A stretch of DNA of 64,000 nt from Pseudoips prasinana (GCA_951640165.1 OX621240.1:3670713-3734712); one strand, 5' to 3'. Positions 32,130 through 43,159 are shown, numbered from the stretch's first letter. The notes: a model not told the origin generated them from the letters alone. Program-made: numbers and translations.

Positions 32130-33200
32130 ACTATCTCTTATTATATTTTTTGGCTATCCTTAATGAAATGGTTTACTGATACTTCAAAATTCATTTATTT
32201 CGTTTATTTATTCAGTTACATTTGTGGGGAATCATCATTTTTTTTATTCCACCGAACATGACGTGGCAGCTACTAAGAAACACTGCTCGAAAACTTTCTT
32301 TCAATAAATATTTATTTCTTAATATAAAATAACATTGTACTTAAATCTGTTAATTTACCGCGAAATCTTCGAATTCTCGTGTTTACCTAAACCAAAAGAA
32401 AAACAAGAAAATTCTCAAAGAAAAACAAAACTTTTCACATCCTCGATCCAATCAAAGTGCCGTAAATCCGTTAAAGAGCACACAATCAGGCGGCACATCA
32501 ACATTCCTCTGCACAAGACCCTTTTGTAAACAAATAACACTGCAGACGACACAAAAATAGGTCGTCGCGCATCGCAAGTCCCCGTGTGACGGACGTACGT
32601 ATTTTTGGACGCGCACACTTGCCAGTGACACTAGATACAGTACAGAAAGAATATTTGATACGTAATGCTATGACTGTGACAGTTCAAGAGAGAATATTTC
32701 GACGTGTCCGCTAACAAGCTGCCGCGCCGCTTTTGGAAGTTGCATCGGTATTTTGAAATTGTTCCGAACGTGAGATCAGAGGTTTGGTGGGAGGCACTAA
32801 GAATAAGGGATATTATAATAATGCTTCTGCTTGAATTTCGTATAAGGCGACCATTGTCAATGGAGACTAGCCAACACTGATGCACTCAGTATCAGATAAC
32901 GACAAGGTAGATATTATGTCACCTAAATGACGTCCACGACTGGACAAAAGCCTCGCCTAAGGATGAGGGGAAATGCAAAGAATAAACAATAAAAATACAT
33001 GAAGCAACAACTTTGTACCTTTTTACGAAGTATGCGAGGACGGAGGAGTAAAGTCCATATGGAGAAGCAGTGCAGAAAGTAAATTATTATGATAAAATGA
33101 AATTTTACACATATTGCCATGCTTTTAACACACTGAGAAACTGCGAAAAGTGACAAACTGAGTGACAAAACTGTGAACCGATTAATTTTATTTGTCTTTA
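32130..33200. other. No gene; short LINE-B 3' end
   Basis: 32915-32965 carries TGACGTCCACGACTGGACAA, a LINE-B 3' relic (minus). The remaining frames show no motif. Confidence 0.45.
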
Positions 33201-33207
33201 ATGTTCA

Positions 33208-33293
33208 TAGTCTGCGACAATAGAAACATAACGGTCAAATTTCAAACACAGTAGTTCGAAATTCGACCGTCAAGATTCTATTGTCGCAGACTA
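33208..33293. repeat. 86-nt imperfect hairpin, TA-ended
   Basis: TAGTCTGCGACAATAGAA at the left mirrors TTCTATTGTCGCAGACTA at the right, with ACGGTC and AAATTT pairing further in, giving a stem of roughly 35 pairs around a short loop. The ends read TA. It could be a tiny TA-type MITE or a microRNA-like precursor. Confidence 0.7.
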
Positions 33294-33345
33294 CATTAGT
33301 TTGCAGATCGTCACCTGCACAAGTTTCCACGATCAAAACTAAAGC

Positions 33346-33717
33346 ATTTAATGTCCTCCTAGCCGAATTTCGGCCACGGCGGCCAGTCTCAACAGAGATT
33401 GCCATCTGCGCGGGACATATAAAAGTGCTCAAGTGTGTGCGCAAACACAGGAGCACTTTCTATTCCATCACTCTCATGATCCGATGGGACGCCTAGGCGA
33501 CACGACCGGAAAGAGGTCAGGTACAGAACCGACGGCTTTACGTGCACTCTGAGGCACGGGTGTACGATACCGCCAACTCCCAGACTTCGGGCTGATGCTG
33601 AGAAATTTTTCTTTTTACAGAAAGGTCCCAAAATCACTTCTTGGCCCAACCCAGGATTTGAACCCAGGACCTCGTTCTCTGCGGGTGAACAAGCTACCGC
33701 TAGACCAACGAGGCAGT
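33346..33717 (-). repeat. SINE-3 copy, full length
   Basis: The best copy of the family, about 370 bp. Minus-strand head GCCTCGTTGGTCTAGCGGTA and B box GGGTTCAAATCCTGG, through to the tail GGCCGAAATTCGGCTAGGAG. It resembles 28460-28826 throughout. Confidence 0.85.
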
Positions 33718-33729
33718 CATTTAGCAAGA

Positions 33730-34690
33730 ATTTAATTAGTATGCATTCCTACTAATGAATACAACGCAAAAATGCTAACCTATAAACTGCATAGAATAAC
33801 CACAAACATTTTCATAATGAAACATAATAAAAGTAAATTAATTTCCACAATCAAAATAGCGCATATAAATGTTTCGTGTTACTATATTGTAATGGGCTGT
33901 TCCAATCTACATAACCGCTGAGAGACCTATTAGTATTCAGCCTAGTTTTGCGAACTGAAAACGTCCGTAAATACATACAGGCGATATTGTTCCGTTGCAT
34001 TTTGTCTCACATGCAATCGTTATGGCAATGATTCTATCACAGGCTAAGTAGAACATTCAAATAAGTAATTTAATTCCGAATATTTTCTAGAGAAGACTTT
34101 CATTGTTTCACAGGACAAATAAAAAACCAGTGCGCCAAAGCATTCAAGCAGACTTCAGGCTCGTGCTTCATTGGCATTAGAACTTTGATTCAGAACTGTG
34201 ACTGACTAGAAGATGTTTAAATCAGTTTTTAGAGAAGTTCTGTGCAACTATCGCTCTACGTTAGTATGCCAACCCGTTTATGTGATGCGAAAATCGGGGA
34301 GAGATACGGATGATACGATTACAAAGAGTTACGAATGCACGATTCAGATATCCAATCGCAAAATATTAAAGAGTTTTCAGTGTTACATTATGGGGCCTGA
34401 ATTATTATACAAAAAAGTTCGTGCCTTACACAAAGACAAGTGTCTCGATCCCTTTTTTAGGTTGCAATACCCCATGGTATTGAGCTTTATTCTCCACATC
34501 TTTCTCTGTTTCCTATTATCTCTTTCAGTCATATCACCAGTTTTCACTATTTTCTGGTTTCTTTCTTTGGTAATTTTCATAATTTTTCAGTCTCTTCATA
34601 TTTATTCCTTCAGGTGTAATTTTATTTAAAAACTTTTACTTTATAATACGGACTTTGCGCTTTCATTTGAAATCTACATACTCATCGTAC
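33730..34690. other. No recognisable gene
   Basis: A 138-codon plus frame at 34213-34629 has a hydrophobic Ser/Phe/Ile-rich C-terminus but no motif. Probably chance. Confidence 0.4.
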
Positions 34691-34699
34691 GAGCAGTGG

Positions 34700-34935
34700 T
34701 TACCCTAGTGTGAGACTTGTTCAGGCCGCTCAGCAAGCCTATGAAGTGCCTTAATGCCTGTTCTCTAATGACTACAACCGGGACCGACGAGCTTAACGTA
34801 ACCTCCGAAGCACGGAGACGCACAGAAATTAAACAACTGTTTCGGTCACTCATCTATGGTCTGACCGCGACCAGTTGCTTATCGCCTCGTTGCCTCGCCG
34901 ACAGTTACGGATCGGTGAGAGCTTCTAGCTATGAG
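34700..34935 (+). repeat. SINE-5-like interspersed repeat
   Basis: GGCCGCTCAGCAAGCCTATG, AATGACTACAACCGGGACCG, CTTAACGTAACCTCCGAAGC and ATCTATGGTCTGACCGCGAC. Shared with 36945 and 58575. No clear Pol III boxes, so SINE status is inferred from size and dispersion. Confidence 0.65.
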
Positions 34936-34939
34936 CGAG

Positions 34940-35210
34940 ACACAGAAATTTATAATACAGAGGATAATAATATTGAATTCTATAGCTACTGAGTAATACG
35001 TCAAATGCTTCTGAGGAATCTATTATCCTAATCTATCTGATGCAGGCGATTTATAGTGGAACGCAGGACCGCGTATCAGCTTTTATAGTACTCGAGTGTT
35101 TACGCGAACACTGACGCAATGTCTATTACCTCACTCGCATATTCAGATGGCACAAACAAGCAACAATAAGACACGTGAACTAGTAGTTGCAGAATATATG
35201 GTATATATGT
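34940..35210. other. Degenerate SINE-3-like tail
   Basis: 35070-35160 shows GTACTCGAGTGTTTACGCGA and TCTATTACCTCACTCGCATA, resembling the SINE-3 tail. Confidence 0.4.
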
Positions 35211-35217
35211 TACGGGC

Positions 35218-35715
35218 CAACCCCGATTTCAGGACAAACTAGTTTGGCCTAGGATAAACTAGTTCTTCCTATAAGCGATAGGTTTAACTAGTAATGCCTA
35301 GTCCAAACTAATTTGTCCTAAGCCCGATAGGATAAACCAGTTAAGCCTAGCCCAAACTAGTTGATCCTGATATAAATACGAACACTCTAGGATAAGCTAG
35401 TACGGTCTGGTATAAATATTATAGTATATCTAGAAAGTCAAAATAAATAGATAAACTGAATAAAATACTCCATAATTGGAAAAATAATTGAGATACGATT
35501 ATTGCTTCTATTCAACTGCCTACTAGTTTATCCTAAAGTGTTCGTATTTATATCAGGATCAACTAGTGTGGCCTAGGCTAAACTGGTTTATCCTATTGGG
35601 CTTAGGACAAATTAGTTTGAACTAGGCTTTACTAGTTAATCCTATCGCTTATAGGAAGAACTAGTTTATCTTAGGCCAAACTAGTTTGTCCTGAAATCGG
35701 GTTTGGCCGGTAACA
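35218..35715. mobile_element. Modular foldback element, 498 bp
   Basis: Arms of about 190 bp start TGTTACGGGCCAACCCCGAT (right end its near-complement TTGGCCGGTAACA), flanked by TATA on both sides. Each arm consists of repeated, near-palindromic modules of about 20 bp built around AAACTAGTTT and TCCTA. The AT-rich centre (about 35410-35520) is not palindromic. No coding sequence and no second copy in the window. Confidence 0.8.
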
Positions 35716-35930
35716 TATACATGTTTTCCGGGGCACGGACTTCCGGCTCCTACTTTCTTACCTCATGGCCTACAAGCCAGTAAAACTAGAGGTCATCTGT
35801 AGTACATAAGTTACACTGTCTGAACAAGTATGGTGCCACTAGCCGACAAATTTGATTTAGGCAATATCCCCCTTCTTTAATCTGGCCTGTAAGTCTAGTC
35901 GTCAGTGGCTCTGACTCCTAAAGAACATCA
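35716..35930. other. No recognisable feature
   Basis: Short unassigned stretch between the foldback and SINE fragments. Confidence 0.4.
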
Positions 35931-35934
35931 CCAC

Positions 35935-36520
35935 CCAGGACAGATATTTGAATGACCACGATTATTTGTTCAGTTTCTGGGTGTAATTTATAATAATAAT
36001 AATATCATGAGACATTATTTACTCACGGCCATCTGATCCCAAACAAAGCAGACTGGAGCTTTTAGTATTGAAACCAGATAACTGATATACTACGTATACT
36101 ACTTTCTTTTGTAAATATCTATACATAATTATAATAAAATCGTAGGACAGTCAAAACTGTACATTCAATATTTTTTTTAAAGGAGACTTGGGGCGTGATC
36201 TACAATAGACATCGAAGCCAAAAATATAGTTTTTAGAATTTTTGTCTTTTATCTGTATGTATGTCCGGGCTAAACTCAAAAATTACTGCATGGATTAACT
36301 TCAAATTTTGCATGAATATTACTAAGTGGTTAAACATATTATAGGCTACATATTATCACGCTATCACCTACGGGGGAGGAGCTGTGATAATTTATAAAAT
36401 TTAACGCGGGTAAAACCGCGGGGCACAGCTACTATACTTATATAGATAACAGTACCTACACCCAGACTTAGGACAAACAGACATGTTCATGCACACAAAT
36501 ATCTGTCCTGGGTGGGAATA
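35935..36520 (-). repeat. SINE-2 copy split by Helitron-1
   Basis: 35935-35985 is a plus-oriented SINE-2 piece. From about 35990 a minus-oriented SINE-2 runs to 36520 (CATCTGATCCCAAACAAAGC ... CACAAATATCTGTCCTGGGT). It is interrupted at 36118-36432, and the joined flanks read GTAAATA|TATACTTATATAG. The head beyond GGGTGGGAA is missing. Confidence 0.75.
36118..36432 (+). mobile_element. Helitron-1 copy, 315 bp
   Basis: Starts TCTATACATAATTATAATAA after A and ends AAAACCGCGGGGCACAGCTA, then C, before T, so the canonical CTAG has become CTAC. It lies in a SINE-2 like the copy at 9362, but at another position and in the opposite orientation relative to the SINE. Confidence 0.8.
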
Positions 36521-36539
36521 TATATCTGTATAGTTGCAA

Positions 36540-36940
36540 CATCTGTCCTTTTAAAGATGGATGATGGAATGTTGACAAATAACATTTGCCAGTTTGTCGA
36601 GTTACACTAGTTGCGGTAGCAACAGCCTAATGTACCCTGAAATTCGCGGAAACCCTGGGCATTGACCGCTAGGACCTACTATGTAACTTCAGGGCCACAG
36701 TGTCAATAGCACTTGTAAGCCTATTTCATGAACATTAGCATTAAAAAACAACAAATCGAAACCATAGCCATTAACAACTGGATTTGAACGAGAGAAAAAA
36801 AGATGACGCATTAACGACCTTGCGTAATTTCCATTTGTCTAAGTCATTGGCCGTCTGATAACCTCACAATACACCGCGACCAACTGAGAAGTTTACTTTG
36901 CCAATAAATTATAAATGATCATCTTACTTACTTATTGTAT
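36540..36940. other. No recognisable feature
   Basis: No repeat or coding evidence. Confidence 0.45.
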
Positions 36941-36944
36941 GTGT

Positions 36945-37130
36945 ACCCAAGTGTCAGACTTATTTAAGCCGCCCAGTAGGCCTCTGACATGGCTTAACGA
37001 TCATTGTCTAATGACTACAACCGGGACCGACAGCTTAACGTACCCTCCGAAGCACGGAGACGCTCAGAAAGTAAACCACATTGGTGTTTACCCATCTATG
37101 GACCGACCGCGAGCAGTTTTATAAATTTTA
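36945..37130 (+). repeat. SINE-5-like interspersed repeat
   Basis: AAGCCGCCCAGTAGGCCTCT, CATGGCTTAACGATCATTG, AACCGGGACCGACAGCTTAA and CCATCTATGGACCGACCGCG. Confidence 0.7.
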
Positions 37131-37236
37131 GAGGAAACTTAAAGAACACTGTCGAACCAATAAACTGAACTAATTAAAGAAAACTAGTTAGTGACATACA
37201 AAAAAAAATATTTTCTTCAAGTTGAAAAAGTTTGTG

Positions 37237-37389
37237 AGTAGGTATGGATGGATGTTTGTTTCTCTTTCAGGCAAAAACTACCCAACGGATTTTGATTAAA
37301 CTTATTAGTACTATAGCTTATACATCCGAATAACACATAGGCTATAATTTATAAATTTTAACGCGGGTAAAACCGCGGGGCACGGCTAG
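37237..37389 (+). repeat. Helitron 3' fragment
   Basis: GTATGGATGGATGTTTG, CAACGGATTTTGATTAAAC, ACACATAGGCTATAATTTAT, then the hairpin end GCGGGTAAAACCGCGGGGCA and CGGCTAG before T. The 5' TC end is not found. Confidence 0.75.
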
Positions 37390-38360
37390 TATTACATATT
37401 GACGTGCTGCATGATATTCAGTTTCTTAAGCTCGTTAATTTACATCCACTTTTTACGTTACCGGTTATAGAAGGGGATAAGGACTACGAATCAGTTTGTT
37501 GCCTAAGTGGGGGGGGGACACAATTAACATTGAGAAGTCCGAGAGGATTCACAGATCACTGACACGGGACCAAGATTCTCGCCGGCAAGAATCCTATCAA
37601 AATCTGCAGTTTCCACTAGATACCTCAGTGGTCACCCGGAATAGGAAATTAAGAAGAGACTCCGCACCGTAAATTTTATCTAGTTAAAAGGATTTCGCAT
37701 ACCAAATGAAAGAAAACTTCAGCGGCTTGTACATACCTGCAACAAAAACAAAAGATCATTAGAAAATGCCAAAGGATTATTATTAATAACTTTTCATATT
37801 GATTATGTTGGTTAAAGCGATGCGTTGTTAATATATAAATGCGGACGGAGGGTTAGTGAGTGTATATTTTTGTTAGCATTTCAATAGTTAAGACTCTTTA
37901 CTATTCGACAAATCCTTACTACAGGGGCATAGACCCACTTTCACAGAGAGTGAACAGTAAATTAGAACAATTATAATCTACACGTGACTCGTGACTTAAC
38001 TACTTCATATTATTTTAAATATTAGATAAGACCAAACATAGTACAAAAATAAATTAAGATAAATGATTAAATTAAGGATTTTTTAAAAATTAACTGTATT
38101 AGTGCCCGGGTAAATAGTAAACCAAAATATCCTAAATTAATTGTAGTAACTACGAGGAAATGAAGCTCAAGCGATAGCTGAGTTATCGCCGATTTCGCCA
38201 TAGTGTTCCAAAGCAGAACCGTGCAATAATTCAGCCACTCATAAAATTAAATGAAAATGTCTATGAAAGTTCAATTTCAGCCCACTGTGCGGCGACGGTA
38301 ACATGCATACAAATCCGATCCGATCTTAATTTAATATATGGGTTTGCGCCAATTTTAGTC
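37390..38360. other. Featureless AT-rich stretch
   Basis: No coding evidence. A run of G (GGGGGGGG-type) lies near 37509. Confidence 0.45.
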
Positions 38361-38364
38361 TTAT

Positions 38365-38490
38365 AAAAAACCGGCAAAGTGCGAGTCGGACTCGCGCACA
38401 AAGGGTTCCGTACCATTATCTATGAAAACGGAAAAAAAACACGTTTGTTTTATGGCTCCCATAAAATAAACGTATTTTTTTTTAAACGGC
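38365..38490 (+). repeat. Repeat F 5' part
   Basis: ACCGGCAAAGTGCGAGTCGG, GCACAAAGGGTTCCGTACCA and TATCTATGAAAACGG, then truncated. Confidence 0.7.
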
Positions 38491-38574
38491 TATTACACAG
38501 CTGTTTTATATTATGTGTATTGAAAAAACCGAAAATATCTAAATAACACGTAGCGACTAATGCACGCGCAATGA

Positions 38575-38945
38575 CAAAAATTGGCGTGGCCTAAATTCGG
38601 TCGGGAGGACATTATTATTATTCGACAGCAGATAATTAGGTCGTGGGTTCAAATCCCGGGTCGAGTCTAAAATTGATTTCGGACTTTGCTGTATAGAAAA
38701 AGTCTTCTTATCAGCCCGAAGTCAGGGACTCGGCGGTATTACAAGCACCGGAGAGCACCCGTCGGTACTGTACCTGATCCTTTTCCGGTCGTGTCACTAG
38801 TCGTCCCATCGGATAATGTGAGTGCTGGAATAGAATATGCCCCTGTGTATGCGCACTCACTTGTGAACTAAAAGCGCAGTTGGCTAAACTCCATTGAGAC
38901 TAGCCGCCGTGGCCAAAATTCAACCAGGAGGACATTATTATTATT
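38575..38945 (+). repeat. Two SINE-3 pieces in series
   Basis: 38575-38625 is a SINE-3 tail (CGGTCGGGAGGACATTATTA). From 38636 a second copy has a degenerate head (GTGGGTTCAAATCCCGGG), CAGCCCGAAGTCAGGGACTC, CGGTCGTGTCACTAG and the tail CCGCCGTGGCCAAAATTC. Confidence 0.7.
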
Positions 38946-38958
38946 AGCAGCGAGGGTT

Positions 38959-39578
38959 ACTCGTATGGGTACCAGGCCATACAGGAATAGAAGGCAACGA
39001 AAAAGCAGATGCACTAGCTAGGAAGGGATCTGAAAGTCAGTTCTGTGGACCAGAACCGTGCGTAGGGATTCCTCCAAATGTAATAGGAGCAATCCTTAAA
39101 AATGAATCCACAGCTAAACACAATCAAATGTGGACCAAAATCAAGGAATTAAAACACTCAAAGCAACTCATTAAAGGAATAGACAAAAGCTGGTCCAAAA
39201 AACTTTGGAAGTACAGCAGAAACCAGCTACGACTGATAGTAGCAGTATTCACGGGCCACTATGGCACCAACTATCACCTACACAAATTGGGACTGTCGAA
39301 TAGCCCGATCTGCAGGACCTGTAGGGAATAACAGGAAACAATGCTGCATATAATATGCAAATGCGATGCATTGGCAAGACACAGAATGGCCATCCTGGGG
39401 CTGGCATATCCAGAACCAGGAGACTACAAGGATCTACCCCTAAGGAGTGTACTGGATTATGTGAAGACTTCATTCAGGGCTTTAGGGATAGAATAAAACC
39501 AGTGGGGGATAGTACAAAAGATCCTGAAGGGTCGAAGTGCTGTACGCAAGTACACCCCATCAAAGATAAGATAAGATA
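38959..39578 (+). pseudogene. LINE RNase H / C-terminal fragment with 13-bp duplication
   Basis: The frame begins inside an RNase H domain (LVWVPGHTGIEGNEKAD, then ALARKGS), the typical third catalytic region of RNase H in non-LTR retrotransposons. About 100 residues on lies FTGHYGTNYHLHKLG, then the zinc-knuckle-like SPICRTCRE ... LHIICKCDALARHR. An in-frame TAA sits between CRE and QETML. The 3' end is a short GATAA-type repeat (AAGATAAGATAAGATAAG). The exact 13-bp duplication AGCAGCGAGGGTT at 38946-38958 and 39579-39591 shows a target-primed insertion truncated at its 5' end. RNase H plus this tail points to the I/R1/LOA side of the LINE tree, but without the polymerase the clade is uncertain. 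Confidence 0.85.
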
Positions 39579-39591
39579 AGCAGCGAGGGTT

Positions 39592-40030
39592 CAGGCCGTC
39601 TAAGGTACCGAGTGTCGCATCTGTTTAGAAGTCTTTGAGCTCAGTATAAAAATAGACAGTACGGAAACTACGTAAAAACGATCGAAACGCCACACTCACA
39701 TACGCATCGACAAGGCCCTTAAGCGGTTGTCGCGGTGCTGTCAGTAGGGAATGCCGCGTCAAAACGAGTGGCCTCGTATAAGTTTAACTCCGCAATCTTT
39801 TTAAAAATCCACGTGGGTAATGCGTATTATACGGCTTTGAACTCGGCTTCCTCAAAACAGGAGCTTTCGTATTTTAACCGTCTTGCTGATGTATAAAACA
39901 AATATATTTTAATAAAAAACTTGCGAGGTGTCAAGGGACAACCGGATGGAACGAAGTTCCTTTCGGTTAATTAGTGAAGGAATTGTAATTAAATTTTATT
40001 TGTTTAAGTTATAATTTTTTTTTTTATTAT
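39592..40030. other. No recognisable feature
   Basis: No shared repeat or coding evidence. Confidence 0.45.
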
Positions 40031-40035
40031 TATAG

Positions 40036-40190
40036 CAACGACCAGCAGGGCAGGCCCCCTACAAGATGGACCGATGATCTTGTGCGGGTCGCTGGAAATC
40101 GCTGGATGCGGATAGCTGCAAGACCGGCAATTGTGTAGATCTTGGGGGAGGCCTTTGTCCAGCAGTGGACGTCTTTCGGCTAATATGATG
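40036..40190 (+). repeat. LINE-B 3' end
   Basis: Reads GRPPTRWTDDLVRVAGNRW followed by a stop, then GGAGGCCTTTGTCCAGCAGT and a GATGATG tail. ATTATTAT occurs on both sides and may be the duplicated target. Confidence 0.75.
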
Positions 40191-40199
40191 ATGATTATT

Positions 40200-40830
40200 A
40201 TTATTAATAAATATAATGTAATATAAATTTAATCAGTAGGCTCAATTTTAGTAATGAGAAAAATAAACTGTCGATACAACTTTTCGTCTCAATTTTTTCC
40301 GTCTAGTCCCCCTTTCGCAACGCGCGATAAGGAACTTCGTTCCAAAAATAACAATAGGTATCTAAAGCATTAAAAGTTACAATCCTAAAGCTTCAATAGT
40401 GTAGGTAATTATTTCATCAACTAGGCTTAGTTACCTTACTGTCCATATTTATACTGTGCTTCGAGTGTCAAAACGCAGCATGTATGGCGTCTGCCGTTTC
40501 ATTGTTCTAATATCGGTCACGATACGTTTTCCTTTCACATTGTTCTCCATATACTCTTGGGACGCGTCTGGCTTTTAAAGCGAGCCGATATTATAATTAG
40601 GATATTAATTCGTACACATCAATAGACATTGGTTACTTCTACAACGATGACCGGCAAATGGTTAATGTATAAGTAACCAACCATATAATTTATTGTAAAC
40701 TAGCGGTGTTGCCTGGGGTTAAGGCAATTATTGAAGCCAACAAGTTAAGGGGATTTCATATTTTCGTGAGATATATCCTTTAGCCATACTTCTGTTATTA
40801 ATGGATTATGACTTGATTTGTGAGTACATA
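40200..40830. other. No recognisable feature
   Basis: AT-rich. AACTAGCGGTGTTGCC near 40699 may be a degraded Helitron end. Confidence 0.4.
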
Positions 40831-40836
40831 TATGTA

Positions 40837-40971
40837 CAGACACCAGCATATCCAGCTACCCCAAATGGTCAAATTTCTTTTATAGATTTTCAACTTTATC
40901 ACAAAAGCATAAGGTTCGCTATCAATTGGGGAAATTTGAATGATTGGGGTAGCTTGATGTGCTGGCATCTT
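40837..40971. mobile_element. MITE-TA, 135 bp, diverged copy
   Basis: Flanked by TA. It starts CAGACACCAGCATATCC and its right arm carries several changes compared with 2222-2356. Confidence 0.85.
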
Positions 40972-40979
40972 TACATTAA

Positions 40980-41485
40980 CTTTATGCTTTACGAACCCAA
41001 AAACAATTTTGTTTTATTTTTTGCTTTAAATCTCCTCGATAGAAAAAGACATGTAATTTAGGCTCTAATCATTTTGAGGTTGTGTTTGGAGTTTCAGGCT
41101 TTCCATTGCGAATAATGCTATACAGTCAAAATTATTTGTATTCAAAACAATGTTACCGTCCGCGCCAACCCCCTCAAAGGCTCGGGGGGACACTTGATTT
41201 TCGAGTCTAAGCCCTTATTTCAGCATTAAATCCCTCCATTCTAAATATCACTGAAATTCCTACAGGCGTTTCAGCAAAAAGAACTGCGTAGGTACACAAA
41301 ATGTATTGATGTATTTTATACCACAAAGTCAGCAACCAATTAAACGGTCAACCTTATGGTAAGCGGATACCGTAGCCCATAGCGCTTGCAACCCACACGA
41401 CCGGTGTGACGATTTTACTCACACCACGTCCCACAATACTAAAATAATAATGATATTATTAACCTGGAGTGTATTCTAAAAGGTG
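40980..41485. other. No recognisable feature
   Basis: No coding or repeat evidence. Confidence 0.45.
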
Positions 41486-41489
41486 GAGA

Positions 41490-41655
41490 TACTTCCCCTA
41501 TCCAGCTGCTCATGGAGCGAAAGAACTCTATGCTAGAAGTCCACAGCGGAACAAGCCTCCCCCAAAAATCTCCCTAGGGCAGATACTCCCTGGGGTCGAC
41601 TTCTACGCCCCCCACGGGATGAGATGGGGTGATGATATTCTGATATTCGCAGTCA
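41490..41655 (-). repeat. LINE-G fragment
   Basis: AAGTCCACAGCGGAACAAGC, TCTCCCTAGGGCAGATACTC, TCGACTTCTACGCCCCCCAC and GATGAGATGGGGTGATGATA. Confidence 0.65.
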
Positions 41656-42004
41656 TAATATAGTATAATACCTACTATATCATTTTATATTATAGTAAAT
41701 ATTAACGATAGTCTAATACGTATGACTATACGAAAATATTATTGTGACTCACAATAATATTTTCATATCACTGCACAAGTTGCTAAGGAAGATAGATCAA
41801 CATCGAATCGATTGAGCAGGTTATAAATAAGAGGAATTTCTTAGAAATGTTGAGCTTAGGTAAAGTCAGTGGATACAATTGCACTTCGAAAACCGCCTTT
41901 AAGAGAACGTATTAAAGACGCCGTTCCTGGCCCAATATTTCGCGCATGTAGATTTAGACGTTTTAAGTAATGGAATCAGGCGTTACTTTGCGGAAATCCA
42001 TAAC

Positions 42005-42371
42005 AATCAAAATACAAAATCAATATGTAGTGTTAATTCCGCTAATTGTCAGTTTAATCATGCCGGGATGCAATTTGCACCGTCCTGAGCCCGTAAAAAT
42101 GTGCACATGCAAGAAGGACAATATAAAAAGCAAATTACATGCGGCAGTACGATACTCAACGCGCTCGACGAGTTAGCAGCCCTTGAGAATGATCCGTGGA
42201 GGACTGAAACACGTGTTGGGTATCGTACCGGCAGCACATGTAATTTGCTTTTTTATATTGTCCTTCTTGTGCACATTCTTGCGGGTGGGAGGGCGGTGCA
42301 AATTGCATTCCGGCATGATTAAACTGATAATTAGCGGAATTATCACTACATATTGATTTGGTATTTTGATT
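42005..42371. mobile_element. Foldback element, about 367 bp
   Basis: Left AATCAAAATACAAAATCAAT and right ATTGATTTGGTATTTTGATT are mirrored for roughly 150 bases, including GTTTAATCATGCCGGGATGC and AAGGACAATATAAAAAGCAA. The loop (about 42150-42215) is single-copy. No duplication is evident. The two plus-strand frames crossing it arise from the palindrome. Confidence 0.75.
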
Positions 42372-42650
42372 AAGACGTTTTATTTCTTCGTTCGGCTGTC
42401 ATTTAACACGATTTATATCACAAGTTGTATGCTATTAGACTTCCAATTACTTGTCTGAACAGCATCCGAGCATAGCTAAGCCCATGGCAGTGAATTTCCT
42501 TCATTGTCAAGCCTTAATATATACGCACTTGACGTTCTTCGAGGTCGACGAATGGTAAGAGGTTTTCTATGTCGTCTAGTCTTTACCCGATATTTTCGTT
42601 AAATCTGATTATAGAATAACTTTAAGCTGTGGATTTGATAGACTTAGCTA
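42372..42650. other. No recognisable feature
   Basis: No coding or repeat evidence. Confidence 0.45.
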
Positions 42651-42654
42651 AACA

Positions 42655-43150
42655 TCTAAATTAATATTATAAAGAGGTAACGTTTGTGAGTTTGTGACGT
42701 TGTAAGGGGTAATCTCTGCATCTACAGGGGCTCTACCGGCTAAGTCGCCGAACATCGATGTCTTAAATGGCGTTTAAATAAATAAAGGTTAAAAATTACC
42801 TAATCAATCTTTAAATCGGCTTCAACGTTGACAATCTATTTCAGCCCATTTGTGACGTCACTTGTGCTTATAGAAGCCGTTTTAACGATTGACTAAGTCA
42901 TTTTTAACCTTTATTTATTTGAACGCCATTTAAGAAATCGATGTTCGGCGACTTAGCCGGTAGAGCCCCTGAAGCGTTTCCAAAATTATTTCACCAATAG
43001 AAAGCTACGTTATTGTGGAGTGTCATAAGGGTATGATTCATCATCATAATTTTTATTTATCCCTAACTTTTAACCTGAAGTATTACGCGGGACAAACGGG
43101 CAGAGACAAAAATATTTATAACGCGGAACGAAGTCCGCGGGCACTGCTAG
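42655..43150 (+). mobile_element. Helitron-like element with nested MITE-M
   Basis: Starts TCTAAATTAATATTATAAAG and ends GCGGAACGAAGTCCGCGGGC, then ACTGCTAG before T; GCGGA/TCCGC forms the terminal hairpin. The internal pieces GGGTAATCTCTGCA and CCAAAATTATTTCACCAATA belong together but are separated by the MITE at 42725-42971. Confidence 0.75.
42725..42971. mobile_element. MITE-M, complete, 247 bp
   Basis: Arms of about 80 bp start CAGGGGCTCTACCGGCTAAG and include ATCGATGT and TTTAAATAAATAAAGGTTAA; the right arm ends TAGAGCCCCTG. Related copies: 50352-50749 and half a copy at 10495. Confidence 0.85.
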
Positions 43151-43159
43151 TATTATATA

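Noticed and set aside
33389..33727. 112-codon minus frame with the phrase AENEVLGSNPG
   Set aside because: It is the SINE-3 tRNA-like head and body read as protein. The same element appears at 28460.
34213..34629. 138-codon frame with hydrophobic C-terminus
   Set aside because: No motif, no codon pattern distinct from surroundings, and no supporting splice or promoter context.
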